Positions 47,562 to 59,496 of a DNA stretch of 64,000 nucleotides are shown one piece after another. The notes beneath the pieces are model-generated. The model made no database searches. It was given only the letters and a program-made list of their open reading frames with translations, and was not told where the DNA came from. Each line of letters begins with the position of its first letter. Within the stretch, counting starts at the first letter, position 1. Origin of the DNA: Boesenbergia rotunda. Its lineage: Eukaryota > Streptophyta > Magnoliopsida > Zingiberales > Zingiberaceae. The stretch is taken from contig JAGFNQ010006445.1 in assembly GCA_024364735.1 (NCBI GenBank), positions 1 to 64,000 on the forward strand, read 5' to 3'. The translations under genes were made by a program, and so were the position numbers.

Positions 47562-48949
47562 ATCTCACTCTTTTTGATTTATGGCAACACGGTTCAAAAA
47601 GTTAAGTTAAAAAACATTTTAAGCACATCTAACAAACAAGATTATTTTAAGAAATACTTGAATAAACATAGTTAAATTGCTCCCTCTGAAATAAACAATG
47701 ATATGCAATTTTAAAACTTCTAAGTGCTTTATGTTTTTTGACTAAGTGTTTTTCAAACTAGAGCAAAAGTATTTGCACTCACAAAACCTTCTTATACTTA
47801 GACTATTTTCCATTTTAGAAAAGTTTTGCAAGTCTAAATGTTGTTGAAAAAACTTTTGCTTAAAAAGGCTTTGCAAAGGAAAAAATTTACCAAGCCAAAT
47901 TTCCCTTAAAAAGTTTCAATTTTTGCATACTTAGAAAAATTTGCCTGGAAAATGTTTTATACACAAAAACATTTTTACTTGGAAAAATCTTTAACAAGTT
48001 TTTGCAAAAATTTGTTCACTAAGAAAAACTTCCCTTAGAAACATTTGCCAAAAAAATTCCAAAAAGGTTTTTGCTCAAACAAATTTTGTTTACTAAGGAA
48101 AATTCTACTTAGGAATATTTGCAAAAAGATGCACTTAGAAATTTTTAAAGTTATTTAGAAGAATTTTGAAAGCACTTAGAAAAATTTTGAAAGCACTTAG
48201 ACACTTAGAGATTTTTGAAGACACTTAGAAATTTTACTTTTTGAAAAAAAAATTACTTTACTTTTAAAAAAAATTCCTTTTTTTTCCTCCCCCTTTGCCA
48301 TATATAAAAAAAATAAGCATTGCAAGTCAATTTCAAATTAATTAAATGAAATTCTGGATCCGTATTGAACCAACTCTAGTGAATTCAAGCAAGAAAAAGG
48401 ACCAAACCAATTAATCTGAATTTTTTCGGGTCCTGTCTAACCCAGTTAGCTACTTACTAACTATTATAAAATAGTAGTTTTCACTAGGGTTATTCAAGTT
48501 AAGTGATCTGATCAAGTTAGATTTGCTAAACTTGAACACTTAACTTGATTGCTGTTTAATTTGTATTTATTGCCCCAATTACTGCAGATGCATTGACTTA
48601 AAGCATCTTGAATCAAGACATAGACCTAAACATCTCAACCCAGTCTAGGTTATCAATCAAAGTACCCTAAGGTGCTTGTGAGATGATGGCTCCTAGATCT
48701 ATAGGTGCATGCAGTTCTAGGGTTAAGGCCTAAGTTAAGTCCATTTTGCGCAAAAACCCTAGTTTTAAGGGGGTAAGTTTTTTTTGACAAAAATCTAAGT
48801 CGAAAATCATTTTAAATTTCAATAACTTGATAAAGGAAATGATATTAAAAAATATTTAAATTCTAATTAAAAAAATGTGAAAATAGAAAGGATGTTTGAA
48901 AACAACATAGAACAGTCATATTCTACTAAACACAACCCTAACTGCCTTC
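47562..48949 (-). other. Noncoding 3' tail of S3
   Basis: A/T-rich, with many AAAATTTT-like runs, homologous to the tails of S1 and S4. No env-like frame is found. It ends at the purine tract next to the 3' LTR. Confidence 0.8.
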
Positions 48950-49312
48950 TTAGTAAGCTAAACTCAGCTTCAGGTAAGGTTTGGTAAAAATGTCAGCTAA
49001 ATTGGATTTTGAGTCCACATGCATAAGTACTATTTCACCCCTGGCTACATGATGCCTTACAAAATGATGTTTAACTTCAATATGTTTGGTTCGGGAGTGC
49101 TGAATTGGATTCTTAGTTAAATTGATTGAACTAATATTGTCAATGAACACTTTAGTTTGGGTGTAGTCTAGCTGGAAATCCTTAAGAGTGTGCATCATCC
49201 ATAAAAGTTGTGTCACACACTCTCCTAGGGCAACATACTCTGCTTCTGTTATGGATAAGGCTACGCAATGTTGCTTTCTACTACACCAGCTGACTAGACT
49301 ATTTCCTAACAA
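48950..49312 (-). pseudogene. S3 RNase H
   Basis: The 120-codon frame includes SWCSRKQHCVALSITEAEYV, the FIDN block, SRTKHIEVKHHFVR and ADIFTKP, the usual copia RNase H. It is out of frame with the RT part upstream because of a one-base loss in an A run near 49342. Confidence 0.92.
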
Positions 49313-50286
49313 CTGACAACTTCCAGTTGTACTTTTCTATCTAATTTACAACCTGCATAATGAGAGTCAGAATATCCTGATAGTTCAAAAGTGGAAGTCC
49401 TAGGATACCAAATCCCTACATTTAGGGTACCCTTAATGTATCTTAGAACTCTTTTTAGGGCTGCTAAGTGGGATTCCTTAGCACATGTTTGGTATCTAGC
49501 ACACATTCCTATAGTAAATAAGATATCAGGTCTACTAGCAGTTAAGTATAGTAGGCTACCAATCATACTCCGGTATAATTTTAAGTCAACTGGTTTTCCC
49601 TCAGGGTCATTATCAATTTTGACATTAGTAGCCATAGGGGTACTTAAGCTTTTAGAATTATCCATTTTGAATTTCTTTATTAATTCTTTAGCATACTTGG
49701 ATTGGTGAACATAATCACCATCTCTAGTTTGTTTTATTTGTAGCCCTAAGAAAAAGTTGAGCTCACCTACCAAGCTCATTTCAAATTCGCTCTCCATGAT
49801 TTTGACAAATTCTTTTAGAAAATTAGAATTGGTAGATCCGAATATTATGTCATCAACATAAATTTGTACAATAAAAATATCTTTTTCTAAGGTTTTAACA
49901 AATGGCGTGGAGTCAATTTGTCCTTGGTTAAATTCCTTAGAAATTAAATAGGTTGATAAGCGTTCATACCAAGCCCTAGGTGTTTATTTCAACCCATAAA
50001 GTGCTTTTCTAAGTTTAAATACATGTTCAGGTTTTTTTGAGTCCTCAAATCCTAGGGGTTGCCCTACATAAACTTCTTCTTTAATGAACCCATTGAGAAA
50101 AGCAGACTTTACATCCATTTGGTAATGTTTAAATCCTCTATGGGTTGCAAAAGCTAATAACATTCTAATTGACTCAAGTCTGGTTACTGGTGCATAGGTT
50201 TCATCATAGTCGAATCCTTCAACTTGACTAAACCCTTTAGCTACTAGGCGAGCTTTATTTCTAGTAATTTTCTCTTGATCATTCAA
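49306..50286 (-). pseudogene. S3 reverse transcriptase
   Basis: The first part (50286-49984) has NKARLVAKGF, YDETYAPVTRLESIRMLLA and QMDVKSAFLNG, and stops at ALYGLK because a Gln codon has become TAA. After it the frame reads TPRAWYERL and the catalytic YVDDIIFGS (near 49860). The 49797-49306 part has FFLGLQIKQT and the RT-RNase H linker. Confidence 0.92.
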
Positions 50287-50828
50287 TTTGTTTCTAAAAC
50301 CCCACTTAGTATCTATAACAGATTTTCCCTCAGGTTTAGGTATAAATTCTCAGACTTGGTTTCTTTCAAATTGGGCTAACTCCTCTTACATAGCTATAAT
50401 CCAATCTGGGATGGTAGGGCTTCTTCTATAGTCTTAGGTTTAATTTTTAAAATAAGTGCGATCTGACTAAGATTTCTATATGAAGATCTAGTTTAGACTC
50501 CTAAGGTTGGATCACCCATAATTTGATCAGCAGGATGATTCAATCTGGGTTTCTTGGTTCTTCTAGAACTAGGATCAGCCTCAGGTCTGGTTGGACGGTC
50601 TGGTTCAGTGTTTGGTTCAACTACTTGAGTTGGTTCAGTTGTTGGTTCAGTTGATACCTCAGTTATTGGTTTAAGTGATAATTCATATAATGGTTCAATT
50701 AGTGGTTCAATTGATGGTTCATTGTCTTCGTGATCAAGATTTGATTGGTTTAACTTTTGATTATCTAGTTTTGGTTCAACTTCTTCGTCAAAGATTAAAT
50801 TGGTAGTTTTCTCAATTTTATGGGTTTG

Positions 50829-51992
50829 TTAATTATAAACCCTATAAGCTCTACTAGTTGTTGAATATTCTAGGAAGGTCCCTGGGGTTGACTTTGATTG
50901 GAACTTACCTAGGAAGTCGTTAGTGTTTAAAATATGAACTCTGCACCCAAAAACTCTTAAATAGTGTAAATTTGGTAATTTATGATAATAGAGTTCATAG
51001 GGGGCTTTGTTGTGCCTTTTATTAATTAGGACCATATTTTGGATGTAACATGTCGTATTTATCGCTTCTGCCCAAAATTGGTTAGCTAGGTTGTATTCAT
51101 TGAGCATGGTCCTAGCAGCTTCCTGAAGAGTTCTGTTCTTTCTCTCAACTATCCAATTTTGTTGGGGGGTTCTAGGACAGGAAAACTCATGGATATATCC
51201 ATTAACTTTACAAAACTCCTCAAATTTTTGATTTTCAAACTCTCCCCCATGATCACTCCTAAATCTTTTAATTTTAGCATCATTTTGATTTTCAATCATT
51301 TTGCATATGTCATTAAATAAATTAAAGGTTTCATCCTTAGTTTTTAGGAACCTAACCCAGGTAAACCTAGAGTAGTCGTCGATGATTACTAACCAGTACC
51401 GATTCCCACTTAGTGACTTGGCTCCATGTGAATCAAATAGGTCAAGGTGTAGGAGCTCAAGTGTGGTTTGGGTTAAGTCTGATTGGGTTGACTTATGAGT
51501 CAACTTAGTTTGTTTGCCTTGTTTACATGAGTTACAATTTGTATTTTCAAAATTCTTGATTTTAGGCACACCTTTAATTAAACCAAGTTGAGTAATTTTT
51601 GAAATTAGTTTAATATGAATGTGACCTAATCTCCTATGCCAAAGGTTATATTCCTTTAATGGAGTCAGAAAGCATTTGGGTACTATAGGTAAATTAATAG
51701 TGTAAATGTTGTTTTTCCTAGAACCCTTAAGTGTTATCTCTGAGTCTTGAAGGTTTTTAATAAGGCAGTCAGAGTTGGTGAAAGTAACTATGTAATTAGT
51801 ATCACAAAGTTGGCTAATACTAAGCAAATTGAACTTAAAATTTTCAACCAAGAGAACTTTCTTAATAATGAAATGAGAATTAAGTTCAATGTTACCTAAC
51901 CCAATTACTTTGAGCGTAGCATTGTTGCCAAATGTTACTGAACCTAGGTTCTTGAACTTGATTTTGGTGAATTTCAATTTACCCCTAATCAT
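50829..51992 (-). pseudogene. S3 GAG-pre-integrase and integrase core
   Basis: The 387-codon frame carries YNLWHRRLGHIH (pre-integrase), CNSCKQGKQTK, and the catalytic core with the Asp of DLFD, the Asp of RSDHGGEFENQKF and the Glu of WIVERKNR. The usual PQQNG before that Glu reads PQQNW. A premature stop follows RAYRVYN at 50829. Integrase would insert element cDNA. The 5' end of the frame meets the family D LTR at 52007. Confidence 0.93.
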
Positions 51993-52006
51993 GTGTCTAG
52001 AGCATC

Positions 52007-53016
52007 TGATAGATCGCTTATGTACGCTAGAGGGGGGTGAATAGCGATTTTCGAATCTCTTCTACCTACATGGTTAGTTTGCGTAGCGGAATATACAATA
52101 AAAACAATAAGACAAAACTAACCAATGTTACCAATGAAGATTTACTTGGTATCCACCCCGGACGGGTGACTAATACAAGAATTCGTCAGTGGATCAATCC
52201 CCGGATAACCTCCGGCTAGCCCTCGTCGCTCCTTGTGGGTGGAGAAACCTCGCCACAACACCTTGGACACTATCTGGGCATAAAAGACTACTAACTCACT
52301 TTACCCAAGTGAGTTTTGTCAAGAATCTCAGCCACCACGAAGTCCTCTTTAAATAGGACTCAGGCTGAAACCCTCGTCACCAATTGACTGCTCCCAGGGC
52401 AGTCGACTGGTGCCACTGAAATTTGACCGTTGCAACTCTCAACGTTCAAATTTCAGCCAACTCACCAGCCACCTACCAGTCGACTGCTCCCTGGCCAGAA
52501 TCCTTCTGTGAGTTCCATCAGTCGACTGCCCTCAGGCCAGTCGACTGGTCTACTCACCAACCTAAGGTTTACCCTTCCCGAGTACATTCCACTCCGCACT
52601 CGAACCCTAGGATTTCTTGAGTACAATCACACAGTACTCGTACCCTCACGACTCGACTGACTCCTCATCCGCAGCCTCGACTATTGCCTTTGCGCCCTCT
52701 TCATCTTCTGCTCCCGTCCCTCGGATGCACGCAAGCCTCCAACTTGTCTCCATGCCATCCTTCATGCATGCCGCGAAGTCCACGCCCCTCAGCTCATCAT
52801 CCCTACTCTCCAAGGTCCCTCGGGTGCACACAAGTCTCCAGCTTATCTCCATGCCACCCTTCACCGTACTGAGGTCGTCCAGCCAAGTCCATATGAGTAA
52901 CCTGTACAACCTGCACACTCAACATACACATATAAGAACACAAGGGTAAACCTAACTTAAATCCTTTGCCCAGACATCAAAACACTTGGTCACTCCGGAC
53001 CACAGATTGCCTCACA
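52007..53016 (-). mobile_element. Solo LTR, family D (1010 bp), in S3 protease
   Basis: The plus-strand edges are TGATAGATCGC and GCCTCACA, flanked by GCATC on both sides (52002-52006 and 53017-53021). It contains several CAGTCGACTG palindromes (52395-52550). It is the same family as the fragment at 6406-6893. Confidence 0.9.
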
Positions 53017-53021
53017 GCATC

Positions 53022-53100
53022 CACTATCCAACATCCACTGGTCTAAATCTTTATGTTCCTACACATAAAGTATGTATTGATTTGGATCCATTAGAGGTAG
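53022..53100 (-). pseudogene. S3 protease start, interrupted at its active site
   Basis: On the minus strand the sequence reads QWMLDSGC, the Asp-Ser-Gly active site of a copia aspartic protease. It is cut immediately after that by the family D solo LTR; SRHMIRGKL continues on the other side at 52001. Confidence 0.88.
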
Positions 53101-53990
53101 GGATAAATTAAATTGAATTTCACTACCTAGTCTGTCTCACCCGCATCTAATGTTATCAAACATGTTAACCTTATGAGTTTTGTGAGACAAGTTTAAAAGA
53201 AATGTTTAAATTTTTGAAAATCTTGAATTAATTTTTTTAAAAAAAACTGTTGAGTTAGGATTATTAATTTTGAAAAGATGTTAAGTCTAGGATTTAGTTT
53301 AAAATTTGTGTTAGATTCAAATTTATCAAGTAGCCAATTGAATTTGATTTTTGATAATTGACTTCCAGGTCATGGCGAGGCATAGAGGTCTTCTTTGGCC
53401 GTAGCCTTATTGGAGCAACAACCCTTTTCTCGACAAAGCCTTTTATCGAAAATTCATTTTCAAAGTACTTCTTGAAAAATTTTGGTCTAACTAATTTAGG
53501 TCTTGGATCGGTAGCTTCGGCTAGTTCCACTAGACTAAATAGACCGAGTAGGGTACGCCTTACCCTACTTCACCTTCTTAGAAAGACTTCCCTAACGTAC
53601 TATCATCTCACCTCCACCTAAGACTAGGTTGTTCAAGTTTTAAATAACTCTTTTGTCCTTAAACTATCCAATCCTAATTCTAAGCCTTAAAACTAAAAAA
53701 ATAAACATACAACAAGTAATTAAAGCAAACAATTATCTAAGTAACATCACAATTGGAGTAATACTCTGGATTTTCGAAATCAGTAAGATTGTGAATTAAA
53801 TTTTCTAAGATTTTGACCTTATGTTTCAGTGTTTCATTTTCTTGTTCTAATTTTCTGAAATTTTAGTTAACTAATATATATGATTTAATCACGTTATTTA
53901 AAATAAATACTGGATTTTCAAATATTGTAAATTTACCTTTCACGATTGTTTGTCCAGTACTCTTGAGGGTTCCGTTTGTTGTAGATGGCG
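53101..53990 (-). other. S3 gag-protease interval
   Basis: It is homologous to 26250-26950 of S1. A 78-codon frame (53530-53294) is conserved in both elements but damaged by stops in S1. No known domain is recognised. Confidence 0.65.
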
Positions 53991-54879
53991 AAGGTCGACT
54001 ATTGCGAGTGGGGCACTTACTCTTGTAGTGTCATATTTCGTTGCATTTAAAACATATTATATGATTTTTAAATTTTGAATTTACCATGTTACCGTTTGAC
54101 TCCTAGTTGGGAATCTCCCCCTTGATTTTAGCCGTCTTTCTTTTCTGCTTCTTCAGCATCTTGTAGTGGTCACGAGCCAATCGGACCAGTTTCCGACGAT
54201 CCCCTTCTTCGTCGTCAGACTCCGAATCTGAGTTGGAATCGGGTACTGGTTGAGCCTTATTCTTTGGTGGTTCTCTTGGAGCTTTCCCTGTAATAGAAAC
54301 TATACCTTCCTTGACCATTGTAGTATTAGTTTGCTCATTTAATCATAATTTAAAAAAAGATTCAAAATTAGTTACCGACTTTGTCTCGGAAAACTCATCT
54401 TCTGACTCTGGTTCGATTTCGAAGTGGGGTACGGATTGTATCTCATCTTCTGATCCGAAGACAATTTCGAAGTCGGGTGTCGAGTCTGTCTCAGCTACTT
54501 GTGCTTGAGCCGAGAATGCAACATAACTTACCTGATCTTTTTCTTCATCTGAGTTCTCTTGATATAGGTTGATTAACTTCTTCCAGATTTCTCTGGCACT
54601 TCCAAATGAACCGACTAGGTTGAGTTGTTCTTTGGTTAGGCCACACTGTAGGATTGTGGTTGCCCTTGCATCTGTCTCAATCTGGTTGAGTGTTGATTCA
54701 TCCAGTTTGTGACACTCGATTGATAATCCATCTTCTGTAGGGAAGGAGAACCCCGTTTGAATGATCATCCATATGTCCATATGGGCCTTCAGATGGGATT
54801 CCATTTGACTTCTCCAAAAAGTGAAATTCTCGCCGGAGAATAGCGGTGGACGAGCACTGTTCCACTCTTGGTTGACCAT
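53990..54879 (-). pseudogene. S3 gag with zinc knuckle
   Basis: It starts MVNQEWNSARPPLFSGENF at 54879 and runs through the UBN2-like gag core (FWRSQMESHL, LQCGLTKEQL, EIWKKLINLY) and an acidic region, stopping after 178 codons. It resumes at 54318 (GKAPREPPK, then DHYKMLKKQK), and after another stop a CCHC knuckle ICFKCNEI..HYKSKC appears near 54000-54070 with a stop inside it. There are three breaks. Confidence 0.9.
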
Positions 54880-55082
54880 TTAATTAAAAGTGAAAACCTT
54901 AAAAAAACTCGTCCCAAGACTAAGTCTTGGATTAGCAGTGCGGGAAAAATAAAAATAACGAAAAAATCGAGTGGTATTGCACCAACGTCGATTAACGAAA
55001 AAAACGAGCGAAAAGAGAAAAAAATATTAAATCTCGAAAATCCGAAAAAATTCTCAACTGGTGGTTGCACCAAGTTTGAGTT

Positions 55083-55100
55083 ACCCGCTCTGATACCACT
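55083..55100 (-). other. Primer binding site of S3
   Basis: The minus strand reads AGTGGTATCAGAGCGGGT directly after the 5' LTR. Confidence 0.9.
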
Positions 55101-55174
55101 TGTGGGATCGGAATGAATCGATAGAGGGGGGATGAATATCGATCGTTAAATTTTTCGAAATACTTAGAGAAATT
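55101..55174 (-). repeat. 5' LTR of S3, 3' end
   Basis: The last 74 bases of the LTR; the remainder is at 58391-59496. Confidence 0.9.
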
Positions 55175-56501
55175 TGTTGGATCGAGAAAACTGATAGAGG
55201 GGGGGGGGGTGAATATCGAAAATCGTTTTTCGGAAAGAACTTAGAGCAAGTACGCAGCGGAAATTAAGAAACTAAAGTCACACAGAGACACGTTCGATTT
55301 TACTTGGTTCGGAGCCTGTGTCGACTCCTACTCCAAGGCCCACGGTCGTTGACCGTTTACTTTGGGCAATTCTATATGAGGCGCAAATAGTTTACAAAAG
55401 ATTGTTACAGAATTCAGTACAGTAAACTTAAATAGCTCTTTTACCGACGTCCGAGGTAGATCGACTTTTTCGGAGCAGCAGGACGTCGTCGGCTCGAGTT
55501 GGAAGGATTCCGGGGCGAAGCGTGAGAGCAGAAGAGCGTAGAAGCGTTGATTGGAAGTTGATGTTGAAGCTTGGGGTCGAGGGGCCTTTAAATAGCCCTG
55601 GGGGTGCCCGGATCATCGGGGGCGCCCCCCCCCCCCCCACGTGGCATTTGATCTGGCTTGATCTAGGTCAGCTTCTGATCCCTTTGACTTCAGGATCAGC
55701 TTTGACCGGGGCGCCCGGAGCGCTCGGGGCGCCCGGGTTGACCGGGTTAAACTTTATCCCTTGCTTCGCTGGCTTGCGCTTCGATGCTTGCTGTTGGGGG
55801 CTCCCGGGAGCAGCGGGGGCGCCCGAGAGCATGGGGGCGCCCGCAGGATGTACTGTCAAAGTGTGCTTTTTACTTGTGTGTTTTGTGTTCACCTTGGGGG
55901 CGCCCGGGACACTCCGAGCGCCCTGGTCAGCTGTTGCCTCACTCCTTTGAGGCTCTCTGATCTGCAGACACTCGTTCCTTCGGTCCTGCATCCAGGGTTA
56001 GTCCAAAACACAACAAAACATTAAGTGGTTAGTTTATACAGCCTTAGCTGTCTTGGTTCTAACTTTGGGTCTCCAAAATGAAACCCTAGGTCGAACCGAC
56101 GCCTACTGTTCCCTTGACGGGGAACGCGTCCTCACCTACTCCTCTCGGGAGAATGTACCTGATGCCAATCGCTCCTTTGGTTGGACTTTTTCCTGGCGGT
56201 CCTTTACCAGGTCTTGGATACCGAGCTGTCCTTCGCCCGTTGCCTAGCAGTCCTTCGCTAGGGCTTTAGTCCCAAGCTGTCCTTCGCCTGGCGCCTAGCA
56301 GTCCTTCGCTAGGGCTTTGTTTCCTGGCAGCCCTTCGCCAGGTGCCTAGCAGCCCTTCGCTAGGACTTTGTTTCCTGGCAGCCCTTCGCTAGGACTTTTC
56401 CTGCACACTTGAGTAACATTATTAGATCACAAATAACACTTAACTTTGAACCCTTTACCAATATCAAAACAAGGATCGACATGGTGCTTCCTGCACCAAT
56501 A
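55175..56501 (-). repeat. 3' LTR of S4 (1327 bp)
   Basis: The edges are TGTTGGATCGAG at 55175 and GCACCAATA at 56501 (the expected CA end is changed to TA). Its U3 units read CTAGCAGCCCTTCGCTAGG. Confidence 0.9.
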
Positions 56502-58084
56502 ATCTCCCCCTTTTTGATTTATGGCAACACAATTCAAAGTTAAGTAAAAACTTATAACAGTTAATAAAAGAAGGTAAAAACACAATGAAGTATAGGAAAA
56601 AACACAATGAAGTATAGGAAAAAATACAATGAAGTACATCAAAAAATTTTATTTCTCATACTCCCCCTAAAACCCTGAATACTTGCAAAATACTTAACTT
56701 TGACCTTTCCTCCCCCTTTGACATATATCAAAAATAATACATGGGCGAACAAGGTTCTTAATAGGGAGTTTTTGAGTTTTTGTAAAAATTTCTAAGTTTT
56801 TTTTTTGACAACGTGTTTTTCAAAAAAAAATAAAAGTCTTTGCACCAAAAGCTTTTTACACTTAGACAATTTTCCATTTTGAAGAGTTTTGCAAGCCTAA
56901 ATTTTGTTTAAAACCAAAAAAAATACTTAGGCAAAATTTTGAATTCAAATTTCCCAAAAACAATTTGTTTACCAAAAAATTTTTTTTGCACACTTAGAAA
57001 TATTTGTTTGGAAACACTTTGTGCATTTTGGAAAACAAGGTCTTTAAGAAATTTCTATACAAGTTTTAAACCATTTCTAAGAAAAAAATTTATGTATTAG
57101 AGTCTATGAGTTTTGAAAACATAAAAATACATAGCATAATTCTTGAAAGTATAGCAAAAAAACTTTAAACTGCACCAACAAAACTCCACTTAAAAAAATA
57201 TTTTATATTTGTAGACAAGTCTTTTAGAAACTTCATGCACTTAGAACACTATTGCCTTTACAAGTATTAGTACTTTTCAAAACATTATACTTTGAAAAAT
57301 AGAAGTACTTTTGAAGATTATGTAAAAAAAAATTATTTTATTTTGAATGCTTGACTTGATTTCTTTTCCAGTCTGACACAATCCTAGGAAACCTTGTTAA
57401 CTACAAGGGTATTTTCCTAAGTGCCCGGATCGTTGGGGGCATCCCCCCACGTGGCATTTGATCCGGCTTGATCTCGGTCAGCTTCTGATCCCTTTGACTT
57501 CGGGATCAGCTTTGACCGGGGCGCCCGGAGCGCTCGGGGCGCCCGGGTTGACCGGGTCAAACTTTATCCCTTGCTTCGCTGGCTTGCGCTTCGATGCTTG
57601 CTGTTGGGAGCGCCCGGGAGCAGCGGGGGCGCCCGGGAGCACGGGGGCGCTCGCAGGATGTACTGTCGAAGCGTGCTTTTTTACTTGTGTGTTTTGTGTT
57701 CACCTTGGGGGCGCCCAGGACACTCCGGGCGCCCTGGTCAGCTGTTGCCTCACTCCTTTGAGGCTCTCTGATCTGCAAACACTCGTTCCTTCGGTCCTGC
57801 ATCTAGGGTTAGTCCAAAACACAACAAAACATTAAGTGGTTAGTTTATACAGCCTTAGCTGTCTTGGTTCTGACTTTGGGTCTCCAAAATGGAACCCTAG
57901 GTCGAACCGACGCCTACTGTTCCCTCGACGGGGAACGCGTCCTCACCTACTCCTCTCGGGAGAATGTACCTGATGCCAATCGCTCCTTTGGTCGGACTTT
58001 TGCCTAGCGGTCCTTTACTAGGTCTTGGATACCGAGCTGTCCTTCGCCCGTTGCCTAGCAGTCCTTCGCTAGGGCTTTAGTCCC

Positions 58085-58285
58085 AAGCTGTCCTTTGCCT
58101 GGCGCCTAGCAGTCCTTCGCTAGGGCTTTGTTTCCTGGCAGCCCTTCGCCAGGTGCCTAGCAGCCCTTCGCTAGGACTTTGTTTCCTGGCAGCCCTTCGC
58201 CAGGTGCCTAGCAGCCCTTCGCTAGGACTTTGTTTCCTGGCAGCCCTTCGCCAGGTGCCTAGCAGCCCTTCGCTAGGACTTTTCC
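58085..58285 (-). repeat. U3 tandem repeats in S4 5' LTR
   Basis: A unit of about 51 bp containing CAGCCCTTCGCCAGG and CTAGCAGCCCTTCGCTAGG recurs about four times. A 71-codon frame on the minus strand with repeated SPSEGLLGTWRRAARKQ is just this repeat read through. Confidence 0.88.
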
Positions 58286-58390
58286 TGCACACTTGAGTAA
58301 CATTATTAGATCACAAATAACACTTAACTTTGAACCCTTTGCCAATATCAAAACAAGGTTCGACATGGTGCTTCCTGCACCAACAAAATT

Positions 58391-59496
58391 ATGCAGCGGA
58401 AAAGCAAAAACAATCGCTAACACTTTTGTTTTTACTTGGTTTGGAGTCGCAGTCAGCTCCTACTCCAAGGCCCACGGTCCTTGACCATTTACGATGGGCA
58501 ATTCTATATTTTCGTAAAATGATTACAAGTTAGAGTTCCGAATATAGAATTAAAAAATTATAGCACTTTAAAATATAGAATTTATACTGACGACCGAAAG
58601 ATTTTGGAATGCCGGAGCCGCGGGTCGTCGTTGGCGCTTGAATCTTGAGCACGGATCTTATCGGAGCGGAGCGCTTGAATGAATGCGTAGAAAGCAATTG
58701 TTGTTGAAGCCAAGGGAGTGAACCCCTTTATATAGTCGTAGCTGGGGCGCCTGTGTTGAAGGGGGCGCCTGACACGTGGCTATCTTTGCGCGAACCTCAA
58801 TCCGCAGACTTGGCCAGCGCTTATCCCCTCAACCAGGGCGCCTAAGCTAACTGGGGCGCCTGTGTTAACACAGGCGCCTCTATTGCAGTCTTGAGGCTTT
58901 GCTTCGAGTTGTTCTGGAATTTGCCCTTTGTCTGGGGCACCTGTCTCAACACAGGCGCCTAGCCAAGTAGGGTGCCATTGAGGCGCCTGGGAGCAGAAAC
59001 CTCCATACCTTCGTTCCTGCAACCAGGGTTAGTTCCAAAACACAAGAAACATATAAATGATATAAAATTAACCATGATTTATAGCCTGAGCTATCTTGGT
59101 TCTGACTTTAGGCTTCCCAAATGAAACCCTAGGTCAAACCGACCCCTAATGTTCCCTCCACGGGGAACGCGTCCTCACCTACTCCTCTCAGGAGATTTTA
59201 CCTGTTTGCTAACTGGCTCCTCCGATTGGACTTTTGCCCAATCCCCCGAATCAGGTCTTAGTGCCCATCTTCACTCACCAGGTCTTAGTGTCCAGCTTCA
59301 CTCACCAGGTCTTCGATGCTCAGTCCACGACCAGGAAATAGTGCCCAATTCTTAGAACCAGGACTTAGTGCCTAGTGTACCTAGGACATTACCTGCACAC
59401 TTGATTAGCCTTGTTAGATAACAACAAAACCTTAACTTCTGGACCCTTTGCCATTATCAAAACACAAGTTTGACTTTGGTGCTTTTGGCACCAACA
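58391..59496 (-). repeat. 5' LTR of S3, main part
   Basis: It starts on the minus strand at 59496 and matches 46430-47561. It holds a perfect 24-bp palindrome at about 58856-58879 built on GGCGCCTGTG, and a TATA-type box near 58730. Confidence 0.92.

Larger units (their letters stand above)
55175..58385 (-). mobile_element. SIRE-like element S4, large internal deletion, nested in S3 LTR
   Basis: It is flanked by AAATT on both sides (55170-55174 and 58386-58390). On the minus strand: LTR start at 58385, LTR sequence to about 57424, then a jump to the 3' tail (57420-56502), a purine tract and a complete 3' LTR (56501-55175). The rest of the 5' LTR, primer site, gag and pol are gone. The jump point shares GTG between the two joined sequences. 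It is of the S1 subfamily. Confidence 0.92.
46352..59496 (-). mobile_element. SIRE-like Ty1/copia element S3, full length, decayed
   Basis: The LTRs are 46352-47561 (3') and 55101-55174 plus 58391-59496 (5', split by S4). TGTCA flanks both ends (46347-46351 and 59497-59501). The primer site is at 55083-55100. gag, protease, integrase, RT and RNase H follow in copia order on the minus strand, then about 1.4 kb of noncoding tail. Several stops and a one-base frameshift inactivate it. It has two inner insertions: a family D solo LTR in the protease and S4 in the 5' LTR. Confidence 0.93.

Noticed and set aside
47562..48949. env-like gene in the 3' tail of S3
   Set aside because: Some SIRE elements have such a frame, but here there are only short frames in A/T-rich DNA with no membrane or signal segments.
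58077..58292. Repetitive 71-codon protein frame
   Set aside because: It is the LTR U3 tandem repeat read in one frame; repeat number differs between the LTRs of the same family.
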